Below are positions 46,569 to 54,904 of a stretch of DNA of 64,000 nucleotides, piece after piece. This DNA comes from Streptococcus sanguinis (GTDB lineage Bacteria > Bacillota > Bacilli > Lactobacillales > Streptococcaceae), in NCBI RefSeq assembly GCF_019929225.1, contig NZ_JAHZPA010000008.1, positions 1 through 64,000 of the forward strand, read 5' to 3'. Made by a program: the position numbers and the translations under genes. The notes beneath the pieces were generated by a model that was not told the DNA's origin, ran no database searches, and saw nothing but the letters and a program-made list of their open reading frames with translations. Positions within the stretch are counted from its first letter, which is position 1, and each line of letters opens with the position of its first letter.

Positions 46569-49265
46569 TTGTCAAAAGAACAAAAGCGCCAAGCTTTTTA
46601 CACCCAGAGTCCTGAGGAAATTTTCAAAACTTTGGACGCTTCAGAGCAAGGTTTATCCAGTCAAGAAGCAGCCAAGCGTTTAGCTGATTATGGCCGCAAT
46701 GAACTGGATGAAGGGGAGAAAAAATCTCTCTTGATGAAGTTTTTGGAGCAGTTCAAGGATTTGATGATTATCATCTTGTTGGTAGCAGCTGTCTTGTCTG
46801 TTGTCACATCAGGCGGCGAAGACATCGCAGATGCTTTAATCATCTTAGCAGTCGTAATCATCAATGCCATCTTCGGTGTCTATCAGGAGGGCAAGGCTGA
46901 AGAAGCGATTGCAGCTCTCAAATCCATGTCCAGCCCGGCTGCGCGTGTCCTGCGTGATGGCCATGTCACAGAAGTAGATTCTAAAGAGTTGGTACCTGGC
47001 GATATCGTTAGACTGGAAGCCGGGGACGTTGTCCCAGCAGATATGCGACTTTTGGAAGCTAATTCACTGAAAATCGAAGAAGCGGCTCTGACTGGTGAGT
47101 CTGTTCCAGTTGAGAAAGATTTGACAGTTGAGGTGGCTGCAGATGCTGGTATTGGCGATCGTGTGAATATGGCCTTCCAAAACTCAAATGTGACCTATGG
47201 TCGTGGGGTTGGATTGGTTGTTAATACAGGGATGTATACAGAAGTCGGCCACATCGCGGGTATGTTGCAGGATGCGGATGAAACAGACACACCGCTCAAG
47301 CAAAATCTTAATAGCCTGTCTAAGGTTCTGACCTATGCTATCTTGGTGATTGCTGCAGTGACTTTTGTAGTTGGTGTCTTCATTCAAGGTAAAAATCCAC
47401 TGGATGAGCTGATGACTTCTGTAGCTTTGGCAGTTGCGGCTATTCCAGAAGGTCTGCCTGCTATCGTTACCATCGTGCTGGCTTTGGGAACTCAGGTTTT
47501 GGCTAAGCGGAATTCAATTGTCCGTAAGCTTCCAGCTGTTGAGACTTTGGGATCAACTGAGATTATCGCTTCAGATAAGACTGGTACCCTGACCATGAAT
47601 AAGATGACGGTCGAAAAAGTCTTTTATGACGGAGTCCTGAATGAAGCTGGACAAGATATTGAACTTGGCTTGGAGCTACCTCTCTTACGTTCAGTTGTTT
47701 TGGCCAATGATACCAAGATTGACCAGGAAGGGAAGCTAATTGGTGACCCAACAGAAACAGCCTTTATCCAATATGCTTTGGACAAGGGCTATGATGTGAA
47801 AGCCTTTTTAGAGAAATATCCTCGTGTAGCTGAGCTTCCCTTTGATTCAGACCGTAAGCTCATGTCTACTGTCCATCCATTGCCAGATGGGAAATTCCTT
47901 GTGGCAGTAAAGGGAGCACCAGATCAACTATTGAAACGCTGTGTTGCCCGTGATAAGGCTGGAGATGTTGCAGCGATTGATGACGCTACTTCACAGCTGA
48001 TTAAGTCTAACAACTCAGACATGGCTCACCAAGCTCTGCGTGTGCTGGCTGGCGCCTACAAGATTATTGATGCAGTTCCGACTGACCTGACGTCTGAAAA
48101 TCTGGAAAATGATTTAATCTTTACTGGTTTAATCGGTATGATTGACCCAGAACGTGCAGAAGCTGCAGAAGCCGTTCGTGTAGCCAAGGAAGCAGGTATT
48201 CGTCCGATTATGATTACCGGTGACCATCAGGATACAGCAGAAGCTATCGCTAAGCGCTTGGGTATCATCGAAGAAGGAGATACTGAAGACCATGTCCTGA
48301 CTGGTGCAGAGCTCAATGAGCTTTCTGATGCGGAATTCGAAAAGGTTGTTGGTCAATACTCTGTCTATGCACGGGTTTCTCCTGAGCATAAGGTACGGAT
48401 CGTCAAAGCATGGCAAAACCAAGGCAAGGTCGTAGCCATGACAGGTGATGGTGTCAATGATGCACCAGCTCTGAAGACTGCGGATATCGGTATCGGTATG
48501 GGCATTACTGGTACAGAAGTATCTAAGGGTGCCTCTGACATGATTCTGGCAGATGATAACTTTGCGACCATCATTGTAGCCGTTGAAGAAGGACGTAAGG
48601 TCTTCTCTAATATTCAAAAGACCATCCAGTATCTCCTTTCAGCTAATACAGCTGAGGTGCTGACTATTTTCTTGGCAACCCTCTTTGGTTGGGATGTGTT
48701 GCAGCCAGTTCATCTGCTTTGGATTAACCTAGTAACGGATACCTTCCCTGCCATCGCTCTAGGAGTTGAGCCTGCTGAGCCAGGTGTCATGAGTCATAAG
48801 CCTCGCGGCCGTAAGTCTAGCTTCTTCTCAGGTGGAGTGATGAGCTCTATCATCTATCAGGGTGTCCTGCAAGGGGCTTTGGTTCTGGCAGTTTATGGTT
48901 ATGCTATCTCTAATCCCGTCCATGCCGGTGATATCAAGGCTATCCATGCGGACGCTCTGACAATGGCCTTTGCAACGCTTGGCCTCATCCAGCTCTTCCA
49001 TGCTTATAATGTAAAATCTGTTTACCAGTCTATCTTTACAGTTGGTCCATTCAAGTCTAAGACCTTTAACTGGTCTATTCTGGTTTCTTTCATCCTATTG
49101 ATTTCAACTATTGTAATTGATCCACTGGAAAAGATTTTCCATGTAACCAAACTGGACTTGTCACAATGGACGGTTGTTTTGATTGGTAGCTTTGCCATGA
49201 TTGTCATTGTTGAAATTGTTAAGTTCATCCAGCGTAAATTAGGTATGGACAAAAACGCTATTTAA
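46569..49265 (+). CDS. mgtA: P-type cation ATPase MgtA (Ca2+/Mn2+ efflux)
   Basis: 898 residues from TTG 46569, preceded by AGGAGG seven bases upstream; an ATG at 46497 lies just after the terminator and lacks such a site. P2-type ATPase: TGES (actuator), SDKTGTLTMNKM (phosphorylated Asp336), GDGVNDAPALK, and PEGLPAIVT in M4. Streptococcal homologs behind this riboswitch export Mn2+ (and Ca2+) and protect against manganese intoxication. It complements MntE in the same window. Confidence 0.9.
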   Translation: MSKEQKRQAFYTQSPEEIFKTLDASEQGLSSQEAAKRLADYGRNELDEGEKKSLLMKFLEQFKDLMIIILLVAAVLSVVTSGGEDIADALIILAVVIINAIFGVYQEGKAEEAIAALKSMSSPAARVLRDGHVTEVDSKELVPGDIVRLEAGDVVPADMRLLEANSLKIEEAALTGESVPVEKDLTVEVAADAGIGDRVNMAFQNSNVTYGRGVGLVVNTGMYTEVGHIAGMLQDADETDTPLKQNLNSLSKVLTYAILVIAAVTFVVGVFIQGKNPLDELMTSVALAVAAIPEGLPAIVTIVLALGTQVLAKRNSIVRKLPAVETLGSTEIIASDKTGTLTMNKMTVEKVFYDGVLNEAGQDIELGLELPLLRSVVLANDTKIDQEGKLIGDPTETAFIQYALDKGYDVKAFLEKYPRVAELPFDSDRKLMSTVHPLPDGKFLVAVKGAPDQLLKRCVARDKAGDVAAIDDATSQLIKSNNSDMAHQALRVLAGAYKIIDAVPTDLTSENLENDLIFTGLIGMIDPERAEAAEAVRVAKEAGIRPIMITGDHQDTAEAIAKRLGIIEEGDTEDHVLTGAELNELSDAEFEKVVGQYSVYARVSPEHKVRIVKAWQNQGKVVAMTGDGVNDAPALKTADIGIGMGITGTEVSKGASDMILADDNFATIIVAVEEGRKVFSNIQKTIQYLLSANTAEVLTIFLATLFGWDVLQPVHLLWINLVTDTFPAIALGVEPAEPGVMSHKPRGRKSSFFSGGVMSSIIYQGVLQGALVLAVYGYAISNPVHAGDIKAIHADALTMAFATLGLIQLFHAYNVKSVYQSIFTVGPFKSKTFNWSILVSFILLISTIVIDPLEKIFHVTKLDLSQWTVVLIGSFAMIVIVEIVKFIQRKLGMDKNAI

Positions 49266-49267
49266 CA

Positions 49268-49298
49268 GCAAAAAGTCATCTGCGGATGGCTTTTTTGC
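49268..49298 (+). terminator. Terminator of mgtA
   Basis: Stem GCAAAAAGTCATC pairing with GATGGCTTTTTTGC (one G-T pair, one bulge), 4-nt loop, T run. Confidence 0.8.
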
Positions 49299-49353
49299 GT
49301 ACAAGGCGATATAATCAAATTCAAAGAAAGGAACTCGAAAGGACGGTGAAAGT

Positions 49354-50145
49354 ATGTATCAAAACTTACGAAAGAAGTTGGAAGAGGCTTCTCCTTTATA
49401 TTATGAGGAAGAAATCTTATGGTTACTGGATCATATTGGTCATCCAGAAGCGACAATCCGTGATGAGTTAGTCTTTTCGTCCTTAGCAAGGGGACTTCAG
49501 ACTGACCTGTTTTCAGCTGAACAGTTTCGTTTCTTGGCTCAAGAAGCAGTTAACAGACAAGGACTTTTTTACAAGAGTGATAAAAATGGTCAAGCTACCT
49601 TAACACGCTCCTTCACAGCTTTACTTTATGCCAATCTCTTAAACTGTGATGGTAATCCAAACTCTTCGTATTATCAGGCATTATCAGTGCAAGGAAGAAA
49701 ATATTTACTAGATAAGGGGCTAACCTACCTGTCAGTAGAAAGAGACACAAGGGGTTACTCCAGGAAATACGGTTGGGTTCATGCCTTCGCTCATGGAGCA
49801 GACTTATTGACAGAAGTGGCTTGTCATCCGGACTTTCCCTCTAGTAGGATGCCAGAGGTTTTAGAGGTCATTCATCAAGTTTTTAAAAGAGTTTCAGTCC
49901 GTTTCGGAAATGATGAGGATTGGCGCTTAGCCCAGATGCTCTATCAAGCTGTCTTAAAGGAAAAACTGTCGCAGCGTGAACTTAGACTATGGCTTCAATC
50001 ACAGAGTTTTCCATTGGAAAACAACCAAGACTTCATTTCTTTTTCCAATTTTCGCTCCTGCTTATTAGAAGTCTATGTGAAGTTGGACAGCAAAAAGCAG
50101 CTCTCAGATGAGCTGAGAGCTGCTATTCAACATTTCCATTACTGA
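49354..50145 (+). CDS. DUF2785 family protein
   Basis: 263 residues, mostly alpha-helical, no signal peptide. The middle carries GYSRKYGWVHAFAHGADLLTEV, the recognisable core of DUF2785; function unknown. Start follows GAAAGGACGG. The 3' end overlaps the convergent metallophosphatase by 7 bp and contains the terminator hairpin of that gene. Confidence 0.8.
   Translation: MYQNLRKKLEEASPLYYEEEILWLLDHIGHPEATIRDELVFSSLARGLQTDLFSAEQFRFLAQEAVNRQGLFYKSDKNGQATLTRSFTALLYANLLNCDGNPNSSYYQALSVQGRKYLLDKGLTYLSVERDTRGYSRKYGWVHAFAHGADLLTEVACHPDFPSSRMPEVLEVIHQVFKRVSVRFGNDEDWRLAQMLYQAVLKEKLSQRELRLWLQSQSFPLENNQDFISFSNFRSCLLEVYVKLDSKKQLSDELRAAIQHFHY
50092..50124 (-). terminator. Terminator of the metallophosphatase gene, inside the DUF2785 coding end
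   Basis: Perfect 12-bp stem AGCAGCTCTCAG / CTGAGAGCTGCT with a 5-nt loop. On the minus strand it is followed by a short T run; on the plus strand there is none. It lies within DUF2785 codons. Confidence 0.7.
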
Positions 50146-50999
50146 ACTTCAATTACTGTTAAAGCATCTCGCAGTTCAGCTGCTAGGTGTTTTTTCTTAT
50201 AGTCTCGGAATTCGACTAAATCTTTAACAGCATTATAACGCTTGTGCAGGCGATACATCTGGGGAATCTTATACTGAGGAAAGTCATTAAAAAAATTCCG
50301 AGTCAGTTCCCATTCACGGATGTAGCCCAGAGGACGCATATGGTAGCGGACACCTTCGATAACACGGCTTTGGTGGCGGTGATGGAGATGACCGAAAACA
50401 ACCTCTTTCACCTTGTATTTGACAAAGAGCCGATGAAAAGCTTGGCTTCCTAGGAAGGCGTTGAAGCGCTGGAAATAGGGATGGTCGTATAGAAAGTCTT
50501 GATGAGGGACAAAATGCAGAGCAACAATAATGGGACCATCTAAAGTCGCCAGCAGTTTTTCTAACTCTTGCAGTGTCTGAGCCGTAATACTGGGGTCGTC
50601 GAGTTGACGCTCCAATCTGCGGTCAAACCAGAAATTTGTCTTGGTTCTCAGATGCTCTTCTTTGCTTTTTTCTGGAACAAAGCTGTAGTCGTACCAGCCA
50701 GAAAAGCTGACGAGCGTGGTCTGGCCGAACTGTTGGACCTGAAAATCATAGTTTGAAATTTCTTGCTCAGAAAGTCCCAGCATATCGTGGTTTCCCAGAT
50801 TAAAAGAAAGGGGAATCTCTTGCTTCAAAGTTTCAATAAAGGGCAAACTGATCTTGGTCAGGTCGTTGGACAAATCCCCTGCGATGTGTAGGTGGTCAAT
50901 ACCTTCCTTTTTTAAAAGCTGGCGGAGTGCTTGCCGCTCAAAGTCTCCAAATTGATTGGAGTCCAGATGGAGGTCGCTCATAAATCCGATTCTTGTCAT
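50139..50999 (-). CDS. Metallophosphoesterase
   Basis: 286 residues, calcineurin-like. Metal-binding motifs in order: SDLHLD, HIAGDLSND, NLGNHD, ALHFVPH and FGHLHH. A cytosolic phosphoesterase of unknown substrate. Monocistronic, convergent with DUF2785. The last 50 residues are basic and helical. Confidence 0.88.
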   Translation of the reverse strand: MTRIGFMSDLHLDSNQFGDFERQALRQLLKKEGIDHLHIAGDLSNDLTKISLPFIETLKQEIPLSFNLGNHDMLGLSEQEISNYDFQVQQFGQTTLVSFSGWYDYSFVPEKSKEEHLRTKTNFWFDRRLERQLDDPSITAQTLQELEKLLATLDGPIIVALHFVPHQDFLYDHPYFQRFNAFLGSQAFHRLFVKYKVKEVVFGHLHHRHQSRVIEGVRYHMRPLGYIREWELTRNFFNDFPQYKIPQMYRLHKRYNAVKDLVEFRDYKKKHLAAELRDALTVIEVQ

Positions 51000-51309
51000 G
51001 GTTTTAGTCTAGCATATTTTTTAAAAGTTGGAAATGCTTAAGCACCTATGGAGAGTCTTCCTTTTATCTGAACACCTCATAAATTATCGTAATCTTGTAT
51101 TTCGTTTATTCATGGACGAAGTCTAGGAAGGCTTGAAATAATTCTTCCAACCCCATGTCATTATATTCCTTTTTTAACAATTAGGTGACAAGGAGTCGCT
51201 TGTCTTGCCTAGCTAGGGAAAATCCGATAAAATGTAAGCTGCTGAATGTGAGATTAGGCAAACTGTTTAATTTATGTTATAATTAAACGATATGTGAAAA
51301 GAGGTATTT
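51000..51309. other. Intergenic region with possible gene remnants
   Basis: 310 bp between divergent genes. The prfB promoter is at its right end. On the minus strand 51106-51180 reads LLKKEYNDMGLEELF and on to a stop, 24 codons with natural-looking codon use but no start context; upstream on that strand is an in-frame stop. It may be the relic of a lost gene. Nothing else was recognised. Confidence 0.4.
51275..51283 (+). promoter_or_regulatory. Extended -10 promoter of prfB-ftsEX
   Basis: TGTTATAAT, 26 bases before the prfB ATG. Confidence 0.6.
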
Positions 51310-52405
51310 ATGGACATTTCAGAAATTCGTCAAAAGATTGACGCAAATCGTGAAAAATTAGCTTCTTTCAGGGGGTCTCTTTGACTTAGAAGGTCTGGAA
51401 GAAGAAATTGCCATCTTAGAAAATAAGATGACAGAACCCGACTTTTGGGATGACAACATTGCAGCTCAGAAGACATCTCAAGAGCTGAATGAACTCAAGC
51501 AAACCTATGAAAATTTCCATCAGATGACTGAGCTTTTTGATGAATCGGAAATCTTGCTTGATTTTCTGGCTGAGGATGAGTCGGTTCAGGGAGAGTTGGA
51601 AGAAAAGCTGGCCGAACTCGAGAAAATGATGACCAGCTATGAAATGACCCTGCTCCTATCTGAGCCTTACGACAATAACAATGCTATCCTTGAAATTCAC
51701 CCGGGCTCTGGTGGTACAGAGGCCCAGGATTGGGGAGATATGTTGCTGCGTATGTATACGCGCTTTGGCAATGCCAAGGGCTTCAAAGTTGAGGTCTTGG
51801 ACTATCAAGCGGGAGATGAAGCGGGAATTAAGTCAGTGACTCTTTCATTTGAAGGGCCGCACGCTTATGGTCTGCTCAAGTCAGAAATGGGAGTCCACCG
51901 TTTGGTTCGGATTTCACCATTTGACTCAGCTAAACGTCGCCATACTTCTTTTACCTCAGTAGAGGTCATGCCAGAGCTGGATGACACCATTGAGGTGGAA
52001 ATTCGCGATGACGATATTAAGATGGACACTTTCCGCTCGGGAGGAGCCGGCGGACAGAATGTCAATAAAGTTTCTACTGGTGTGCGGCTGACCCATATTC
52101 CTACAGGAATTGTGGTGCAGTCTACGGTTGACCGGACTCAGTATGGAAACCGTGATCGAGCGATGAAGATGCTGCAGGCCAAGCTTTATCAGCTAGAGCA
52201 AGAGAAACAAGCAGCCGAAGTCGATTCACTCAAGGGAGATAAGAAGGAGATTTCCTGGGGCAGCCAAATCCGCTCCTATGTCTTTACGCCTTATACCATG
52301 GTCAAAGACCATCGGACCAGTTACGAAGTAGCACAGGTGGACAAGGTTATGGACGGAGATTTGGATGGTTTCATCGACGCCTATTTGAAATGGCGTTTGA
52401 ACTAG
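51310..52405 (+). CDS. prfB: Peptide chain release factor 2, programmed +1 frameshift
   Basis: 364 residues after frameshifting. Codons 1-24 (51310-51381) end CTT, followed by an in-frame TGA at 51382; reading continues at GAC 51383. The site is the classic AGG GGG TCT CTT TGA C with its internal Shine-Dalgarno-like AGGGGG. RF2 recognises UGA/UAA, so low RF2 levels favour the shift (autoregulation). SPF (stop-codon recognition) and GGQ (residues 247-249, peptide release) are intact. Only the second frame would be seen by simple gene finders. First gene of prfB-ftsE-ftsX. Confidence 0.95.
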
Positions 52406-52449
52406 GAAATGCAAGAGATTAGAATTAGATTGAAAGGAAATTTCAATAG

Positions 52450-53142
52450 ATGTCAATAATTGAAATGAAAGATGTTGTCAAGAAGTATGGCAACGGGACC
52501 ACTGCCTTACGTAGTGTGTCTATTAACGTAGAACCTGGGGAGTTTGCCTATATTGTTGGCCCTTCAGGCGCAGGAAAGTCAACCTTTATTCGTTTGCTTT
52601 ACCGGGAGATAAAGCTGGATAAGGGAAGTCTGAAAGTAGCTGATTTTGACTTAGCTAAGATTAAGAAGCGTGATGTTCCAATGCTGCGTCGTCAGGTTGG
52701 AGTAGTCTTCCAGGACTATAAACTTCTTCCTAAAAAGACGGTGTATGAGAATATTGCCTACGCTATGGAAGTTATCGGTGAGCGCCGCCGCAATATTAAA
52801 AAGCGGGTTATGGAAGTGCTGGATTTGGTTGGTCTTAAGCATAAAGTTCGCTCATTTCCTAATGAGCTTTCCGGTGGTGAGCAGCAGCGGATTGCCATTG
52901 CGCGTGCTATTGCCAACAACCCTAAAGTCCTGATTGCGGATGAGCCGACAGGAAACTTGGACCCAGATAATTCTTGGGAGATTATGAACCTGCTGGAGCG
53001 GATTAACCTTCAGGGAACAACAGTCCTGATGGCAACCCACAACAGCCAGATTGTAAATACTCTGCGTCACCGCGTTATTGCTATTGAAAATGGCCGTGTG
53101 GTACGTGATGAAGCGGAAGGAGAATACGGATACGATGATTAG
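52450..53142 (+). CDS. ftsE: Cell division ATP-binding protein FtsE
   Basis: 230 residues. Walker A GPSGAGKST, signature LSGGEQQR, Walker B VLIADEPTGNLD. With FtsX it forms an ABC-like complex that activates peptidoglycan hydrolases (PcsB in pneumococcus) at the septum. Overlaps ftsX by 8 nt. Confidence 0.95.
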   Translation: MSIIEMKDVVKKYGNGTTALRSVSINVEPGEFAYIVGPSGAGKSTFIRLLYREIKLDKGSLKVADFDLAKIKKRDVPMLRRQVGVVFQDYKLLPKKTVYENIAYAMEVIGERRRNIKKRVMEVLDLVGLKHKVRSFPNELSGGEQQRIAIARAIANNPKVLIADEPTGNLDPDNSWEIMNLLERINLQGTTVLMATHNSQIVNTLRHRVIAIENGRVVRDEAEGEYGYDD

Positions 53143-54061
53143 AAGATTTTTTCGTCATTTGATTGAGTCGCTTAAGAGTCTTACGCGGAATGGTTGGATG
53201 ACTGTAGCGGCTGTCAGCTCGGTTATGATTACCTTGAGCTTAGTAGCTGTTTTTGCTTCAGTAATTTTAAATACAGCCAAGTTGGCAAATGATATTTCCA
53301 ATAATGTCCGCGTCATGGTATACATGCGTAAGGATGTTTTCGATAATAGCGAAACGATTGTAAAAGAAGGTCAAACAGTTCAGAATGAGGACTACCATAA
53401 GGTCTATGATGCTCTGACTTCTATGAAAAATGTAGAGAAGGTTACTTTTTCTAGCAAGCAAGAGCAGTATAATAAGCTAACAGAGACCATGGGTAGTGAG
53501 TGGGATGTTTTTGATGAAGAAAATAATCCTCTTTACGATGCTTATATTGTTGAGACCAAGGCACCTAAGTATGTTGAATCTGTTACAAAAGATGCCAGAA
53601 AGGTTGATGGTGTTTCAGAGGTTCAAAATGGGGGTACCAATACCAAAAATCTCTTTGCGTTTTCTAATTTCATCCAAACATGGGGATTGATTGGGACAGC
53701 GCTTCTGATTTTCATTGCTATCCTTCTCATTTCCAATACTATTCGGATTACCATTATTTCCCGAAGTCGCGAGATTCAAATCATGCGCTTGGTTGGTGCC
53801 AAGAATAGCTATATCCGCGGACCATTCCTGTTTGAAGGAGCGTGGATTGGCTTGCTAGGAGCGACAGTTCCGTCACTTGTAGTGTATTTGACATATGGTA
53901 TAGCCTACCAGACTATGAATAAGAGCTTGGTAGGTCAAGGACTTTCTATGATTGATCCAAAACTCTTTAGTCCGATTATGATAGCAGCACTCTTTGTGTT
54001 GGGAATTCTTATCGGATCATTGGGATCTATCATCTCTATGAGACGCTTCTTGAAGATTTAA
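53135..54061 (+). CDS. ftsX: Cell division protein FtsX
   Basis: 308 residues from ATG 53135 (MIRRFFRHLIESL), 12 bases after GAAGGA; a longer frame into ftsE is unlikely. Four membrane helices: one near 23-47, a large extracellular loop to about 180, then three C-terminal helices. The loop contacts hydrolases outside. Confidence 0.93.
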   Translation: MIRRFFRHLIESLKSLTRNGWMTVAAVSSVMITLSLVAVFASVILNTAKLANDISNNVRVMVYMRKDVFDNSETIVKEGQTVQNEDYHKVYDALTSMKNVEKVTFSSKQEQYNKLTETMGSEWDVFDEENNPLYDAYIVETKAPKYVESVTKDARKVDGVSEVQNGGTNTKNLFAFSNFIQTWGLIGTALLIFIAILLISNTIRITIISRSREIQIMRLVGAKNSYIRGPFLFEGAWIGLLGATVPSLVVYLTYGIAYQTMNKSLVGQGLSMIDPKLFSPIMIAALFVLGILIGSLGSIISMRRFLKI

Positions 54062-54077
54062 CAAATCATAAAAAAAC

Positions 54078-54107
54078 AGAGTTTGAAGAATTTCAAACTC
54101 TATTTTT
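54078..54107 (+). terminator. Terminator of prfB-ftsEX
   Basis: 10-bp perfect stem AGAGTTTGAA / TTCAAACTCT with a 4-nt loop; A run before, T run after. Confidence 0.9.
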
Positions 54108-54130
54108 GTTATAGTTAATTGCTTTAATGG

Positions 54131-54769
54131 CTACTGAGCTAAAAATGGATTAAAGATTTTTTCATGTGAAATAGTGGTATCATGACCATGCCCAGGATAA
54201 ACAGCGTAGTCTTTAGGTAATACCAGAAGTTTCTCGCGAATGGATGTCAGCAATTGCTCCATGTTTCCTGTAGGAAGATCCGTTCGTCCGATGCTTTCCC
54301 GAAAGAGGGCATCGCCCGTCAAAACAAGGCGGTCATCTGGAAAGACTGGAGAGACACCTCCGATGGAGTGGCCAGGTGTTGCAAGCACATAGAAGTGAAA
54401 GCCTCCAAGATCATAGTCTGTTTCGTAGGAGAAAAACTCTTCTGCTGGTCGACAGATAATATCATCCAGATCAGCATGGCGCGCCAGACCAGATAGGTTA
54501 TCTGTCGGTGTGTAGAGCCAGCTGCTTTCACTCTCAGCCACATAGACAGGTGGGGCAGCATAGTGCTCTCGGACCTTTTCTAAACTCATAATGTGGTCAT
54601 AATGGGTATGGGTCAAGAGTACAGCAATCACAGGCTTGGCGAGTTCCTCTAGCTTGCGCTCAATCTTTTTCCAGTCACTGCCAGGATCGACGACTAGGAG
54701 GCCCTGGTTATTTTCTAAGATATAGGTGTTTTCAAAAGCAACAAGGTTGATAATTTTATGAATCTTCAT
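54131..54769 (-). CDS. MBL-fold metallo-hydrolase (glyoxalase II-like)
   Basis: 212 residues. Metal-binding THTHYDH, GHS, LTGDALF and the C-terminal YPGHGHDT identify a metallo-beta-lactamase-fold hydrolase close to YqgX/GloB-like proteins. Substrate unknown (thioesters are likely). Start preceded by GAGGA. Convergent with ftsX and divergent from dinG. Confidence 0.87.
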   Translation of the reverse strand: MKIHKIINLVAFENTYILENNQGLLVVDPGSDWKKIERKLEELAKPVIAVLLTHTHYDHIMSLEKVREHYAAPPVYVAESESSWLYTPTDNLSGLARHADLDDIICRPAEEFFSYETDYDLGGFHFYVLATPGHSIGGVSPVFPDDRLVLTGDALFRESIGRTDLPTGNMEQLLTSIREKLLVLPKDYAVYPGHGHDTTISHEKIFNPFLAQ

Positions 54770-54886
54770 TTGATTTCCTCGGAAAATGTATTCTGCTATT
54801 GAGTGTAACAGAAAAGAGAATTTTTTGCACAGAATTGCTTCATAGACTATGGCTGAAAATTTTCAGATGTCTCAGAATGGCTTTTA

Positions 54887-54895
54887 TGATATAAT
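54887..54895 (+). promoter_or_regulatory. Extended -10 promoter giving a near-leaderless mRNA (dinG)
   Basis: TGATATAAT; the expected +1 at 54902 is three bases before the ATG, leaving no room for a ribosome binding site. Confidence 0.65.
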
Positions 54896-54904
54896 CATAG
54901 CAGT

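Noticed and set aside
51382-51384. In-frame TGA in prfB taken as evidence of a pseudogene
   Set aside because: The surrounding AGGGGG...CTT TGA C is the conserved RF2 frameshift signal, so the gene is functional.
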